The translations under genes were made by a program, and so were the position numbers. A DNA stretch of 64,000 bases from CATOSD01 sp965203135 (lineage in GTDB: Bacteria > Chloroflexota > Dehalococcoidia > Lucifugimonadales > CATOSD01): assembly GCA_965203135.1 (NCBI GenBank), contig CBDBBO010000001.1:682001-746000 (forward strand), given 5' to 3'. Shown here piece after piece: positions 41,136 through 50,277 of this stretch (the first letter of the stretch is position 1; every line of letters begins with the position of its first letter). Below the pieces are notes generated by a model, which saw nothing but the letters and a program-made list of their open reading frames with translations, ran no database searches and was not told the origin of the DNA.

Positions 41136-43400
41136 ATGGCGCTAACAAGACGACAATTCCTGACGCTCGCCGGCGGCTCCGCAACCGGGGCCATTATCTT
41201 CGCGGCCTGCGGCGTCCCCGAGGAGGAGCAGTACGTACAGGGCCCGCTGCAGATGCCGGAAGACATGGTGTCGGGCCTGTCAAACTGGTACGCCACGCTC
41301 TGCCGAAGCTGCGCCACCAGCGAGGGACTGGTGGTGCGCGTGATGGAGGGCCGCGCCAAGAAGATCGAGGGCAACGTCGACTACCCCATCAACCGCGGCA
41401 AGCACAGCGCCCGCTGCGAGGCGGGCCTGCAGGCGCTCTACCACCCCGACCGCATACGCGGACCGCTGGTGCGCACCGGAGAGCGCGGCACGGGCCAGTA
41501 CGAGGAGATCAGCTGGACCGACGCCATCGGCCGTCTGACCTACCAGCTCGAACAGTTGCGCGACGTTCGCAACCAGAGTGCCGCCGTGCTGATAACCGAG
41601 CCGACGGGCGCCCACATGGGCACCGTGGTGGATCGCTTCGTGGCTCGCTACCGCGGCCGCCACATGACCTACGAGGCGCTCGAGCAGACCAACCTTCGCA
41701 GGGCCATCAAGCAGGTGTTCAACGAGGACCGCCTGCCCGACTTCGACATCGACAACGCCGGCTACGTGCTGTCGTTCGGCTCCGATTTCCTGAACACGTG
41801 GGTCTCGCCCGTACGCTACGGACGGGGCTACGGCAACTTCCGGCAGGGCGAGCGCGAGCGCGGCACCCTGGTGCAGGTTGAGTCGCGCTTTTCGATGACC
41901 GCAGCCAACGCCGACGAGTGGCTGTACGTACGGCCCGGCCAGGAGGGCCTGCTGGCCCTGAGCATGGCGCACGTGATCGTCGCCGACGGCCTGGCGCGGC
42001 CAGGTTCCGTCGAGGAGCTGACGGGCGGCGACCCGTCGATACTGGACCAGTACGCGCCGGAGCTAGTGGAGGCTAGAACGGGCGCGCCCGCCGTGAAGGT
42101 GCGCAGAATCGCCCACGACTTCGCGGCCGCCGGCAATGGGCTGGCAATCGGCGGAGGCAGCGCCGGGGCGCACTCCAATGGGCTGTCCAATCTCACGGCC
42201 ATCTACTCGCTCAACCACCTTGTGGGCGCCTTTGGCCGCGACGGGGGCGTGATACCCAATCCGTCTCCGCCCGTCCAGGGACTGGCCGGCCCGCCGGAGG
42301 CCGCGACCTACGACGAGTGGCAGGAGCTGATAGCGGAGATGAAGCAGGGCGAGGTGCAGGTGCTGATGGTTCGGGGCGCCAACCCGATGTACGGCCTGCC
42401 CAACGCATCCGGTTTCAGGGACGCCAGCTACGACGTGCCGTTCATCTTCAGCTTCTCGGGCTTTATGGACGACACCACCGCGATGTCCGACCTGATTCTG
42501 CCCGAGCACAACTACCTGGAAGACTGGGGCAGTGACATCCCCATGGCGGGACCGGGCCACCAGGTGGTGGGCTTCCAGCAGCCGGTGGTGCGCCCATTCT
42601 TCGAGGGCCGCGGCGAGCACCTCGGGACGCGCAACTTCGGCGACATCCTGATGACAATAGCGCAGGGACTGGAGCTCGAGCTGGAGCTCGAGGCGGACAC
42701 GTTCAAGGACTACCTGCAAAGCAGCGCCCGTCAGTTGTACGTGCTCGACCGCGGCTCCGTAAGGGCCAGCGCGTTCCAGGAGTTCTGGTACGGGGTGCTT
42801 CAGCGCGGCGGCTGGTGGGACGTGAACGCGAAAGCGATGCCCGCGCTGGCGGAGCTTCCCGCGCTTCCGGAGCCGCAGGAACCCGAATTCGACTCAGACG
42901 ACCGTTTCAGGTTCAACCTGATCCCGTTCGCCTCGACCTCGCTCGGCGAGGGACCGGGCGCATACCTGCCCTGGCTGCAGGCGACGCCGGACCCGGTCAC
43001 CACGGCGACGTGGCAGACTTGGGTGGAGATCAACCTGGAAGTGGCGAAGGACATGGACATTTCCGAGGGCGACGTCGTGCGGGTCACTTCCGCCAACGGC
43101 TCGCTCGAAGCCCTGGCCTATCCGCACCCGGGCGTGTCGCCCGACGTGGTGTCGATACCGATAGGCCAGGGCCACACCGCGGGCGGACGCTACGCCGAGG
43201 GACGCGGCGCGAATGTGCTCTCGATCATCTCGCCGTCGGTGAAGGACAGCGAGACGGGCGCGCTCGCCTGGGCCGCGACCCGCGTAAACATAGAGAAGAC
43301 GGGCGAATGGATCAGGCTTCCCAAGTTCGAGAACACCGTGCCGTACAGGCCGGCGGACGAGCACCGGGAGGTGATCCAGATCACCCGGTTCGACAGCTAG
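41136..43400 (+). CDS. actB: Alternative Complex III molybdopterin-oxidoreductase-like subunit ActB1
   Basis: The 754-residue protein has a twin-arginine signal (MALTRRQFLTLAGGSATGA) that also contains a lipobox (FAACG). A domain of the DMSO-reductase/molybdopterin superfamily follows, which in this complex carries no cofactor. Near the N-terminus CRSC and RCEAG retain some of the Cys ligands of the old FeS site, but the set is incomplete. In most described complexes this domain is fused to the four-cluster ferredoxin domain as one ActB of about 1000 residues. Here it stops and the ferredoxin part is a separate gene 28 nt downstream in another frame. Confidence 0.9.
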   Translation: MALTRRQFLTLAGGSATGAIIFAACGVPEEEQYVQGPLQMPEDMVSGLSNWYATLCRSCATSEGLVVRVMEGRAKKIEGNVDYPINRGKHSARCEAGLQALYHPDRIRGPLVRTGERGTGQYEEISWTDAIGRLTYQLEQLRDVRNQSAAVLITEPTGAHMGTVVDRFVARYRGRHMTYEALEQTNLRRAIKQVFNEDRLPDFDIDNAGYVLSFGSDFLNTWVSPVRYGRGYGNFRQGERERGTLVQVESRFSMTAANADEWLYVRPGQEGLLALSMAHVIVADGLARPGSVEELTGGDPSILDQYAPELVEARTGAPAVKVRRIAHDFAAAGNGLAIGGGSAGAHSNGLSNLTAIYSLNHLVGAFGRDGGVIPNPSPPVQGLAGPPEAATYDEWQELIAEMKQGEVQVLMVRGANPMYGLPNASGFRDASYDVPFIFSFSGFMDDTTAMSDLILPEHNYLEDWGSDIPMAGPGHQVVGFQQPVVRPFFEGRGEHLGTRNFGDILMTIAQGLELELELEADTFKDYLQSSARQLYVLDRGSVRASAFQEFWYGVLQRGGWWDVNAKAMPALAELPALPEPQEPEFDSDDRFRFNLIPFASTSLGEGPGAYLPWLQATPDPVTTATWQTWVEINLEVAKDMDISEGDVVRVTSANGSLEALAYPHPGVSPDVVSIPIGQGHTAGGRYAEGRGANVLSIISPSVKDSETGALAWAATRVNIEKTGEWIRLPKFENTVPYRPADEHREVIQITRFDS

Positions 43401-43428
43401 GGGACAAGCAGAGAGAAGGGATAGGCAT

Positions 43429-44166
43429 ATGGTGACTCCAAGCTGGGGAATGGTAATCGACGTGGACAAGTGCACAGGGTGCCAGGCCTGCGTCGTGGCG
43501 TGCCAGTCCGAGAACAACATCCCCATAAACGAGGAGGGCCACTTCAACCAGAGGCGCGCGATAGAGTGGATTCGCATCGAGCGCTACTGGGAGGGCGAGT
43601 TCCCGGACGTTAAGGCCAGGTTCATACCCGTGCTCTGCCAGCACTGCGGCGACGCTCCCTGCGAGCCGGTCTGCCCGGTGTTCGCCACCTACCACAACCC
43701 GGAGGGCCTCAACGTGCAGGTGTACAACCGCTGCGTGGGCACCCGCTTCTGCTCGAACAACTGCCCGTACCACGCCCGCTTCTTCAACTTCTGGGAGCCG
43801 GCCTGGCCGGACACGCTCAAGAACCAGCTCAACCCGGACGTCACGGTACGCAGCCGCGGCATCATGGAGAAGTGCACCTTCTGCATCCAGCGCATACAGC
43901 GCTCCAAGCGCGAGTCCGCGCGGGACGGCGAGGAGCTGGCGGACGGCAGCCGGGGCCTGAACCCGGCCTGCGTGAACGCCTGCCCCACCGAGACGCTGGT
44001 GTTCGGCGACTTCAACGACCCCGATAGCAAGGTGTCGCAGATGCGCGACAAGGAGATGGGCGAGGAGGGTCGCGGCTACCACATGCTGGAAAAGCTTGGC
44101 ACCCATCCCAGCGTAATCTATCTGAAGAAGGTCGACAAACACGCCGAGGAAGTCGCGCATGGCTAA
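43429..44166 (+). CDS. actB: Alternative Complex III iron-sulfur subunit ActB2
   Basis: The 245-residue ferredoxin-like protein has 15 Cys in four groups: 15/18/21/25, 70/73/78/82, 102/108/112 and 149/152 with 181/185. The third group lacks one Cys, which fits three [4Fe-4S] and one [3Fe-4S] cluster as in ActB. It forms the electron wire between the membrane NrfD-like subunits and the haem subunits. It has its own Shine-Dalgarno sequence (AGAAGG) and no signal peptide, so it is presumably carried through the Tat system with ActB1. It overlaps actC by 8 nt. Confidence 0.9.
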   Translation: MVTPSWGMVIDVDKCTGCQACVVACQSENNIPINEEGHFNQRRAIEWIRIERYWEGEFPDVKARFIPVLCQHCGDAPCEPVCPVFATYHNPEGLNVQVYNRCVGTRFCSNNCPYHARFFNFWEPAWPDTLKNQLNPDVTVRSRGIMEKCTFCIQRIQRSKRESARDGEELADGSRGLNPACVNACPTETLVFGDFNDPDSKVSQMRDKEMGEEGRGYHMLEKLGTHPSVIYLKKVDKHAEEVAHG

Positions 44167-45580
44167 CGCCAACGGCAGCGTGCCGCACGGCGGCCACGAA
44201 GCACCCGTCACGGCAGCGGACGTTTCCGCGGACCTGCTGGCGCGGCACGAGCGCACCAGTGACACGTTCTGGCGCGTAACGGCGGTGCTCGCGATCCTGT
44301 TCGTGCTCGGCATCATCGGGTTCGTCATGCGGATGATGGACGGATTCAGCGACAAGGCGGTGTGGGGATACTACGCCGCGATGTTCGCGTTCCTGCTCAC
44401 CACCGCCCAAGCGGCGCCGATGGCCGCCATCGCGCCGCGCATCGCTAAGGCGCACTGGCGGCGGCCGTTCTCGCGCGCCGCGGAGCTGTGGTCGCTGGTG
44501 GGGCTGTTCAACCTGCTGCTGTTCATCCCCATGCTGTGGTTGCTGCCGAGCCTGGAGGACAAACGCCGCACGCTGTGGTTCTTCCATCCGGGCGAGGTGC
44601 CCGCCTACTCACCGCATGTCTGGGCGACACTGGCACTGATCGGGCTGGTGGCCATTGGCGTGGCGCTGGTGTGGGTCTCTTCCCTGCCCGACCTTGCGCT
44701 GATACGGGACAAGGGCAGCGGATGGCGTCAGAGGATGGCGCGCAGACTGTCGGGACGCTGGATAGGCACGTCCGAGCAGTGGAACATGCAGTACCAACGC
44801 ATGGGCATACTGGGCGCGTTCTACTTCATGATGCTGGTGTTCGTGCACTTCCTGATAACGGTGGACTTCGCGATGGCGCTGATTCCGGGCTGGATCGACG
44901 CGCTGTATCCTGCCACGCACGCCGCGAACGGGCTGCAGGCGGGAGCCGCGACGATGGTGTTGACGATGTTCGCGCTGCGACAGTGGGGCGGCTACAAAGA
45001 GTACTTCACCCTGGACCAGTTCTGGGGTCTGGGCAAGCTGATGTTCGCCCTCTCACTGCTGTGGTTCTGGTTCTGGTTCTCCAGCTTCATCATCTTGTGG
45101 TACGGAAAGAAGCCGAGCGAGCAGGCGGTGCTCCACCTCATCATGGTCGGCCCGTACCTGCCCGCCTTCTACGCGGCGTTCATCCTGAGCTTCGTGGTGC
45201 CGCTGTTCACGATGATCTGGAACCCGCTGCGCAAGAGCATCTGGGGTCCCACGATAATCGCGGTGTCCGTGCTGGTGGGGGCGTTCTTCGATCGCCTGAG
45301 GGTGTTCGTGGCGGCCTACACGGTGCCGGGCATCGGGGACTCGCACGTAGACAAGCACGAGATGGACTTGGACATGGTGAAGGCGCTGCCGGCCAACATT
45401 CCGGATGCCGCGGACATATTCATCATCCTGGGCACGATCGCGGGCTCGCTGCTGGTCTTCATGTTGGCGACCAGGGTGTTCCCCGTCGTGAACATCTGGG
45501 AGCAGCGGGAGTTGCTGCTGTACAGATTCCACAAGCCGTTCTTCCGGACGGAAGTCCAGATACTGGGCAAGCGCGACTGA
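44159..45580 (+). CDS. actC: Alternative Complex III NrfD-like membrane subunit ActC
   Basis: The 473-residue polytopic protein has about ten TM helices and belongs to the NrfD/PsrC family, which binds and oxidises quinol at the membrane surface. Features include TTAQAAPMAAIAPRIAKAHW in an early loop and HFLITVDFAMALIPGW. It begins inside the end of actB2 (8-nt overlap), so translation is coupled. Confidence 0.92.
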   Translation: MANANGSVPHGGHEAPVTAADVSADLLARHERTSDTFWRVTAVLAILFVLGIIGFVMRMMDGFSDKAVWGYYAAMFAFLLTTAQAAPMAAIAPRIAKAHWRRPFSRAAELWSLVGLFNLLLFIPMLWLLPSLEDKRRTLWFFHPGEVPAYSPHVWATLALIGLVAIGVALVWVSSLPDLALIRDKGSGWRQRMARRLSGRWIGTSEQWNMQYQRMGILGAFYFMMLVFVHFLITVDFAMALIPGWIDALYPATHAANGLQAGAATMVLTMFALRQWGGYKEYFTLDQFWGLGKLMFALSLLWFWFWFSSFIILWYGKKPSEQAVLHLIMVGPYLPAFYAAFILSFVVPLFTMIWNPLRKSIWGPTIIAVSVLVGAFFDRLRVFVAAYTVPGIGDSHVDKHEMDLDMVKALPANIPDAADIFIILGTIAGSLLVFMLATRVFPVVNIWEQRELLLYRFHKPFFRTEVQILGKRD

Positions 45581-45649
45581 GGCTAACCCGCCCCCGCCGC
45601 GTCGAGAGGCGCGGGAGGGCGAAACCGGGGGGAGGTCCCCAGAGAAGCG

Positions 45650-47029
45650 ATGCAGGAACACGTTCAACTAACGCAGAAGCAAATCAACAGAGATCTGCTC
45701 GACCCCGTTCTGAGGACGCCGTCGTGGTGGCTTCCGTCGGTGCTGTTTCTGCTGCTCGTTTTCCTGACCGCCGCGGGCGCGTTCGGCTACATGCTGAACA
45801 AGGGCGTCGGCGTAACGGGTCTGAGTCGTCCCATCATGTGGGGCTTCTTCATGACCAACTTCGTGTTCTGGATCGGCATAAGCCACGCCGGAATCATGAT
45901 ATCGGCGATTCTGCGGCTGACGCAGGCGGAGTGGCGCAGGCCGATCACGCGGGCCGCCGAGGTGATGACGGTGTTCTCGCTCACCGCCGCGCTCATGGCG
46001 GCGCCGCTGGTGCACGTGGGCCGGCCTTGGCGTGCGGCGCTGTGGGTGTTCCCCTACGACTTCGCGCGGGGCGTGTGGATCAACATACGCTCGCCGTTCA
46101 TCTGGGACCCGAGCGCGGTGATGACGTACCTGACGGCGAGCTCGCTGTTCGTGTTCGTGGCGCTGCTGCCCGACCTCGCCATCGTGAGGGACCGCGCCAT
46201 CAACCCGTGGGTGAAGCGCATCTACTCGGTGCTGTGCCTGGGCTGGCGCGGAACGCCGCGGCAATGGAAACTCCAGACCGTGGCGGGCATACTGCTGTCG
46301 GCGCTGGTGCTGCCGGTGTTCGTCTCGGTGCACAGCATAGTCTCTTGGGACTTCGCGGTGCAGATAGGCGTGGAGGGCTGGCACTCGACTATCTTTGCGC
46401 CGTACTTCATCATCGGGGCGATCCACTCCGGCGTGTCCGCCGTGGCGATGCTCATGGCCCTCATGGTGTGGCTGTACAAGGCGGGCGACTACATACGCCC
46501 GGACCACTTCGACTCGATAGGCCGCCTGCTCATCATCGTGGCGACTACCTGGTTCTTCTTCTTCTTCCTGGAGTGGATCTTCGCGCTGTACACACTGGAG
46601 AACCCGGAGATAGTGCTGCGCGAGCTGCAGGTGTTTCAGGCCCCGTACATGTGGCTGTTCCTGCTGTTCCTGGTGACCGCGTACTTCATCCCGGTGCCCA
46701 TGTGGCTGTTCAAGGCCGTGCGACGAAGTCCGTTCTGGATGTTCGTCACCACGGTGCTGGTGAACGTTGGCATGTGGCTCGAGCGCTTCCTGATCATCAT
46801 ACCGGGCGTCGCGAGAAAGACGCCGATGGAGTTCAACTGGGGCACCTACCACCCCAGCCTGGTCGAGATTCTAATGGTCGCGGGCACGTTCGCGTGGGTC
46901 GCGCTGGGAATGCTGGTGTTCGCCAAGGTGTTCCCGCTAATACCGCTGTTCGACATCAAAGAGGGCATGGTGTTCAGAGACGAAATCAAGATAGGCAGGC
47001 GCACGGTCGCCGCCAGCATCCGAGAGTGA
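45650..47029 (+). CDS. actF: Alternative Complex III NrfD-like membrane subunit ActF
   Basis: The 459-residue protein is a second NrfD-like subunit with about ten TM helices, homologous to ActC (compare FWIGISHAGIMISAILRLT and HSIVSWDFAVQIGVEGWHST). Two NrfD-like subunits are diagnostic for Alternative Complex III. Start ATG 45650 has GGGAGG upstream. The order ActC-ActF-ActD-ActE differs from the Rhodothermus order A-B-C-D-E-F. Confidence 0.9.
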   Translation: MQEHVQLTQKQINRDLLDPVLRTPSWWLPSVLFLLLVFLTAAGAFGYMLNKGVGVTGLSRPIMWGFFMTNFVFWIGISHAGIMISAILRLTQAEWRRPITRAAEVMTVFSLTAALMAAPLVHVGRPWRAALWVFPYDFARGVWINIRSPFIWDPSAVMTYLTASSLFVFVALLPDLAIVRDRAINPWVKRIYSVLCLGWRGTPRQWKLQTVAGILLSALVLPVFVSVHSIVSWDFAVQIGVEGWHSTIFAPYFIIGAIHSGVSAVAMLMALMVWLYKAGDYIRPDHFDSIGRLLIIVATTWFFFFFLEWIFALYTLENPEIVLRELQVFQAPYMWLFLLFLVTAYFIPVPMWLFKAVRRSPFWMFVTTVLVNVGMWLERFLIIIPGVARKTPMEFNWGTYHPSLVEILMVAGTFAWVALGMLVFAKVFPLIPLFDIKEGMVFRDEIKIGRRTVAASIRE

Positions 47030-47036
47030 GGCCCCC

Positions 47037-47555
47037 ATGGCAAAGCGAAGCATCATAGGGATGTTCACGGACGAGAACGTGGTCGCCGACGCGATGGACA
47101 CGCTCAAGGCGGAAGGCTACACGCAGACGGAGTACGAGGTGCTCACGGGCACGCCGTACCCTGAGGGCACCTTCGGCGAGGCGGAGCCTGTGCACAAGCT
47201 GTTCAGGTGGCCGCTCATCGGCGCGGCCTGCGGCTTCATCGTCGGCCTCATGCTGACCACCGGCACCCAGATAGCCTACCCCCTAGTGACCGGCGGCAAG
47301 CCGGTGCTGGGCATCCCGCCGATGGCCATAATCATGTACGAGGGCACCATGCTGGGGGCGATCCTCTTCACGATAGTGGGCATCATCTTCGAGTCCAGGC
47401 TGCCCAGGCTGTTCATGGGCGCCTACGACACACGGGTGACCGAGGGCTACATCGGCATCACCATCACGGTGGACGAGGACCGCATCGAGCAAGCCGAGGA
47501 AGCGCTGAAGAACGCCGGCGCGGAGGACATCAAGCGCGGCTGGGAGAGCAACTGA
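47037..47555 (+). CDS. actD: Alternative Complex III membrane subunit ActD (DUF3341)
   Basis: The 172-residue protein has a cytoplasmic N-terminal part (GMFTDENVVADAMDTLKAEG), two TM helices (about 63-82 and 100-125) and a C-terminal tail, as in ActD. It lies 7 nt after actF and 4 nt before actE. Confidence 0.9.
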   Translation: MAKRSIIGMFTDENVVADAMDTLKAEGYTQTEYEVLTGTPYPEGTFGEAEPVHKLFRWPLIGAACGFIVGLMLTTGTQIAYPLVTGGKPVLGIPPMAIIMYEGTMLGAILFTIVGIIFESRLPRLFMGAYDTRVTEGYIGITITVDEDRIEQAEEALKNAGAEDIKRGWESN

Positions 47556-47559
47556 CCTG

Positions 47560-48267
47560 ATGGCCGCTTACGACACGGGTGCACGGGGAGACAGGGGCAC
47601 GGGCCGCTGCGGAAGGCGGGCCGGTATCGTCGCGCTTGCGGCGCTGGTCGCGCTGACGCTCGCGGCGCTGGGCTGCTACAACAACAACACCGGCGAGACC
47701 AAGATAGGCGAGTCGATCAACTTCACGCTCCCCGCCTTCCCGGAAACCGGCTCTCACGCGGTGCAGGTGTTCACCGAGATGCACTACCAGCCCTCCTACG
47801 AGGAGCAGGAGATTCCCAGGCTGCTGCCGCCGCCGGACTCGGTGCCGGTGACGGGCCGGGAGATTCGCTACGGCTCGATCGAGGAGTACCAGGCGCTGGC
47901 GGTTCCCGAGACGTCCGCGCGGTCCTACGACGACGCGCACGCGGCGGAGTTGTACGACATCAATTGCGCGGTGTGCCACGGCGTTGCTCTGGATGGGCTG
48001 GGACCCGCCGCCACCATCACAGGCGCGGACGGCCAACTGGCGTGGGACAAGGAGCCTGTCCCGGTGAACCTGACCCTCGCCGACACCGTGTCAGCCACGG
48101 ACGGCGAGCTGTTCGGATACATATCCCTGGGCGGCAGGCAGGGCCTGTCGGCCCGGCTGAGGGACCGCGAGACCACCTCTCCGATGCCGGAGTTCATGAA
48201 GCTGCTGTCGGAAGACGAGCGCTGGACGCTAGTGCAGTACCTCAGGGCACGCATCGGCGGCCCGTAG
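47560..48267 (+). CDS. actE: Alternative Complex III monohaem cytochrome c subunit ActE
   Basis: The 235-residue lipoprotein has lipobox LAALGC (Cys39) and one CAVCH haem c site (Cys136-His140). A Met ligand candidate lies in SPMPEF near residue 210. It corresponds to the monohaem ActE that hands electrons to a terminal oxidase or soluble carrier. No cytochrome oxidase genes follow, so the partner must be encoded elsewhere. Confidence 0.9.
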   Translation: MAAYDTGARGDRGTGRCGRRAGIVALAALVALTLAALGCYNNNTGETKIGESINFTLPAFPETGSHAVQVFTEMHYQPSYEEQEIPRLLPPPDSVPVTGREIRYGSIEEYQALAVPETSARSYDDAHAAELYDINCAVCHGVALDGLGPAATITGADGQLAWDKEPVPVNLTLADTVSATDGELFGYISLGGRQGLSARLRDRETTSPMPEFMKLLSEDERWTLVQYLRARIGGP

Positions 48268-48326
48268 CGGCGGCGGACCCTATCTCCACGTCGCGAGTTC
48301 CGGTAATCATTTCACAAGGGTGAAGC

Positions 48327-49064
48327 ATGTCCACTGCCAACTCTGGCATCACCCTGCCCACTGGGTTCTATAGCCCCATCCCGAAGGATCGCGTGGCCGC
48401 ACTACGCCGAGCCACGCCAGCATTGCGTGAACAGCTTATGTCCGGGCTACCCAGTTGGCCGCGCAAGTCCCCCGGCTCGTTGAACGCGTGGTGCGTGTTC
48501 CTGGGACCTTCGCCGGGGGTGTCTGGCAAGAATTGGAATTACTGCTATCTGCCGTCTGTTGGGGGCGCGCATCCTGGCATCGCTGAATTCAAGGATAGCC
48601 AGGGTTTCTGGGAGAAGGGAATCAGGCCTTACGCACGTGCAATATTTCGGGAACTTACTCCGGATGACGCCTATACGGCGACAATGGTGCGCAACTTGGT
48701 TCCATGCGAGTCGGCTACCGCCCCAAAGGACAGAGAGCGAATGACGGAGGGTACTCACCAAGCTCTTGCCGCGCTGGGCAAGCTGATTCGACCGCGCTTG
48801 GTAATTGCCCTTGGTGGCGCTCGAAAACACACAGACCGCGCACTCCAGAGACTTGCTGACTCAGTGCCCTTTGATGATGGCGTACTCTACACTTCAAACG
48901 CGCGGGATGAACGCAGATGGAGTTCCATTAAGGCCAATTGGGAGTCCGGAGAAGCGTTCTTGTATGTCTCAGCCTCGGGGATTCATCCCTCACTCTACCA
49001 TATATCAACCGAGGACACTCTCGATTTCCTTCGCCACCAGTCGAAAGCGGCGCGGTCGATTTAA
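48327..49064 (+). CDS. Uracil-DNA-glycosylase-superfamily-like protein
   Basis: The 245-residue protein is not a recognised named family. Three segments fall where UDG families 4/5 keep theirs: GPSPG (60-64) like the GExPG loop, RPRLVIALGG (155-164) preceded by NLVPCES (123-129), and GIHPS (218-222) like the C-terminal HPS motif. It may recognise a damaged or modified base or be a catalytically altered member. No iron-sulfur Cys set is seen. Start ATG has AAGGGTG upstream. It follows the act operon by 59 nt but looks unrelated in function, and a perfect hairpin follows its stop codon. Confidence 0.55.
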   Translation: MSTANSGITLPTGFYSPIPKDRVAALRRATPALREQLMSGLPSWPRKSPGSLNAWCVFLGPSPGVSGKNWNYCYLPSVGGAHPGIAEFKDSQGFWEKGIRPYARAIFRELTPDDAYTATMVRNLVPCESATAPKDRERMTEGTHQALAALGKLIRPRLVIALGGARKHTDRALQRLADSVPFDDGVLYTSNARDERRWSSIKANWESGEAFLYVSASGIHPSLYHISTEDTLDFLRHQSKAARSI

Positions 49065-49078
49065 TGTCACGCTTTACT

Positions 49079-49108
49079 CGCTCGGTAGGGCGTATGCCCT
49101 ACCGAGCG
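49079..49108 (+). terminator. Perfect 13-bp hairpin after the UDG-like gene
   Basis: CGCTCGGTAGGGC (49079-49091), loop GTAT, GCCCTACCGAGCG (49096-49108). The stem begins 14 nt after the stop codon. There is no T-tract, so it may act with Rho or as a 3' stabiliser. Confidence 0.6.
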
Positions 49109-49118
49109 ACACGACGCT

Positions 49119-49199
49119 GTAGCTGAACACTACCTCGTCGACGCCTCACTTCAGCGAGATGACGCCGAGGCACGTGGAAACTCCCGAACGACTATCTCC
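49119..49199. repeat. Direct repeat copy 1 flanking the accessory patch
   Basis: GTAGCTGAACACTAC (49119-49133), an extra 21-nt stretch, then 49155-49199, which is roughly three-quarters identical to 50292-50338. Same orientation as copy 2. Confidence 0.6.
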
Positions 49200-49263
49200 T
49201 CAACCATGCACCAACTACCCTCCAGGGCCAATCTGCGTCGAACTCTAGCCAAGTTGGCGCTGG

Positions 49264-49506
49264 CTACCCAGCCGTCGCTTGGAACTCGGCAATAAACTTG
49301 GTCGGCGCCACCGGCTCTACGCCATCCTCGGCACATGATGCCAGGTACAAGTCGATAGACTTGCGGAACTCCCTCTTTATCCCCTCTACGTCGGTCGCCT
49401 CTGCCTCTGCGACAGAGTACAGACCACTGTTGACCACCCTGGCATAGAGCACTTCCGCCACATCGTCATAGGCGACTGTGCCCATGTAACCCTTGTACAC
49501 CAACAT
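49264..49506 (-). CDS. HicB-like antitoxin, orphan
   Basis: The 80-residue protein has the partial RNase H-like fold of HicB: YKGYMGTVAYDDVAEVLYAR at the N-terminus, then EGIKREFRKSIDLYLASCAE. The usual C-terminal DNA-binding helix-turn-helix or ribbon-helix-helix is short or missing. Start ATG has GGAGG 9 nt upstream. No hicA toxin (small double-stranded-RNA-binding-like protein) is found on either side, so the module is incomplete. Confidence 0.72.
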   Translation of the reverse strand: MLVYKGYMGTVAYDDVAEVLYARVVNSGLYSVAEAEATDVEGIKREFRKSIDLYLASCAEDGVEPVAPTKFIAEFQATAG

Positions 49507-49576
49507 TGCTCATCGCCTCCGCCAGGGACACATTCTCAGTTCACGTTGTAACCACGGGCCGGTTTGAAACCGACTT

Positions 49577-50182
49577 CTACGAGCCAACAGCGGCGGAGAA
49601 TCTCTGCAACACGTCCTGGATGGCAACGTCCATTCTCCACTTGAGGTCGTAGATCAGGCCGTCGCCATAGGACTCAACGGGCCAGAGGGCGAAAGCGGCC
49701 ACAACCGCGAGGGCGACGGCGGCTATCAACAAGATCACGTTCCTGATTCGGGTGTTCCGGCAGTGGGACTTAGCCCAGGCGTCGAACCTCGCCTGCGAGA
49801 ACGGCTGATCATACGTTTCTCGCGCTTCGGCACACTCCGTGCATGTGCAACTGGAGGGGTGACTCTGGACGTTCGTGGGATGCTGCGTCCGAAGGATATC
49901 CTCCACGTAAGCCGTGTAGAACTCCACTTCCCTATCGGTCAGGTGGTTGCTGTGCCTGGCGGCGACGGCGTGGCGACTCTTCAACTCTCGCTCGGAGCAC
50001 GCCATTAGAACGGCGCGGGCAATGTTCCCCCTGACCATTGCGTCGTGGCTTCCGCCCCTGTCGGGATGGTTGCGGAGCACGTAGGCCCGGTAGTGAGCGT
50101 CTACAGCGGCAAAATCGGTAGGTCGACTGAGTCCGAGCAGCGCCAGTGCCGTAGTGACGGACATCGAGTCGTCTGGAGGCAT
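49577..50182 (-). CDS. Membrane-anchored J-domain protein with CxCxxC motif
   Basis: The 201-residue protein opens with a J domain (about 10-75): ALALLGLSRPTDFAAVDAHY and the HPD tripeptide (39-41) in NHPDRGGS. A linker with CTCTEC, a possible metal site, follows. One C-terminal TM helix (NVILLIAAVALAVVAAFALW) comes next, then a short outer tail. It would recruit DnaK to the membrane for an unknown client. Start taken at ATG 50182; 50212 and 50164 are alternatives. It lies in a patch bounded by related direct repeats. Confidence 0.75.
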   Translation of the reverse strand: MPPDDSMSVTTALALLGLSRPTDFAAVDAHYRAYVLRNHPDRGGSHDAMVRGNIARAVLMACSERELKSRHAVAARHSNHLTDREVEFYTAYVEDILRTQHPTNVQSHPSSCTCTECAEARETYDQPFSQARFDAWAKSHCRNTRIRNVILLIAAVALAVVAAFALWPVESYGDGLIYDLKWRMDVAIQDVLQRFSAAVGS

Positions 50183-50277
50183 ACTTGTACCTACCCGCCT
50201 TCTCGAGTCCACGGCGGTTCTTCAGGAAATCGCTAATCGCTCGGCGGGGTGTAGGGCCAGACCAGAGACCCCCGCCG

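Noticed and set aside
43390..43440. Frameshift error splitting actB
   Set aside because: ActB2 has its own Shine-Dalgarno sequence and ATG and a sensible N-terminus, and both proteins end and start at domain borders. A real split is more likely, though reads should be checked.
44488..47058. Very long open frame overlapping actC and actF
   Set aside because: It is Arg/Gly/Ala-rich, out of phase with two clearly conserved membrane-protein genes, and is explained by high GC content.
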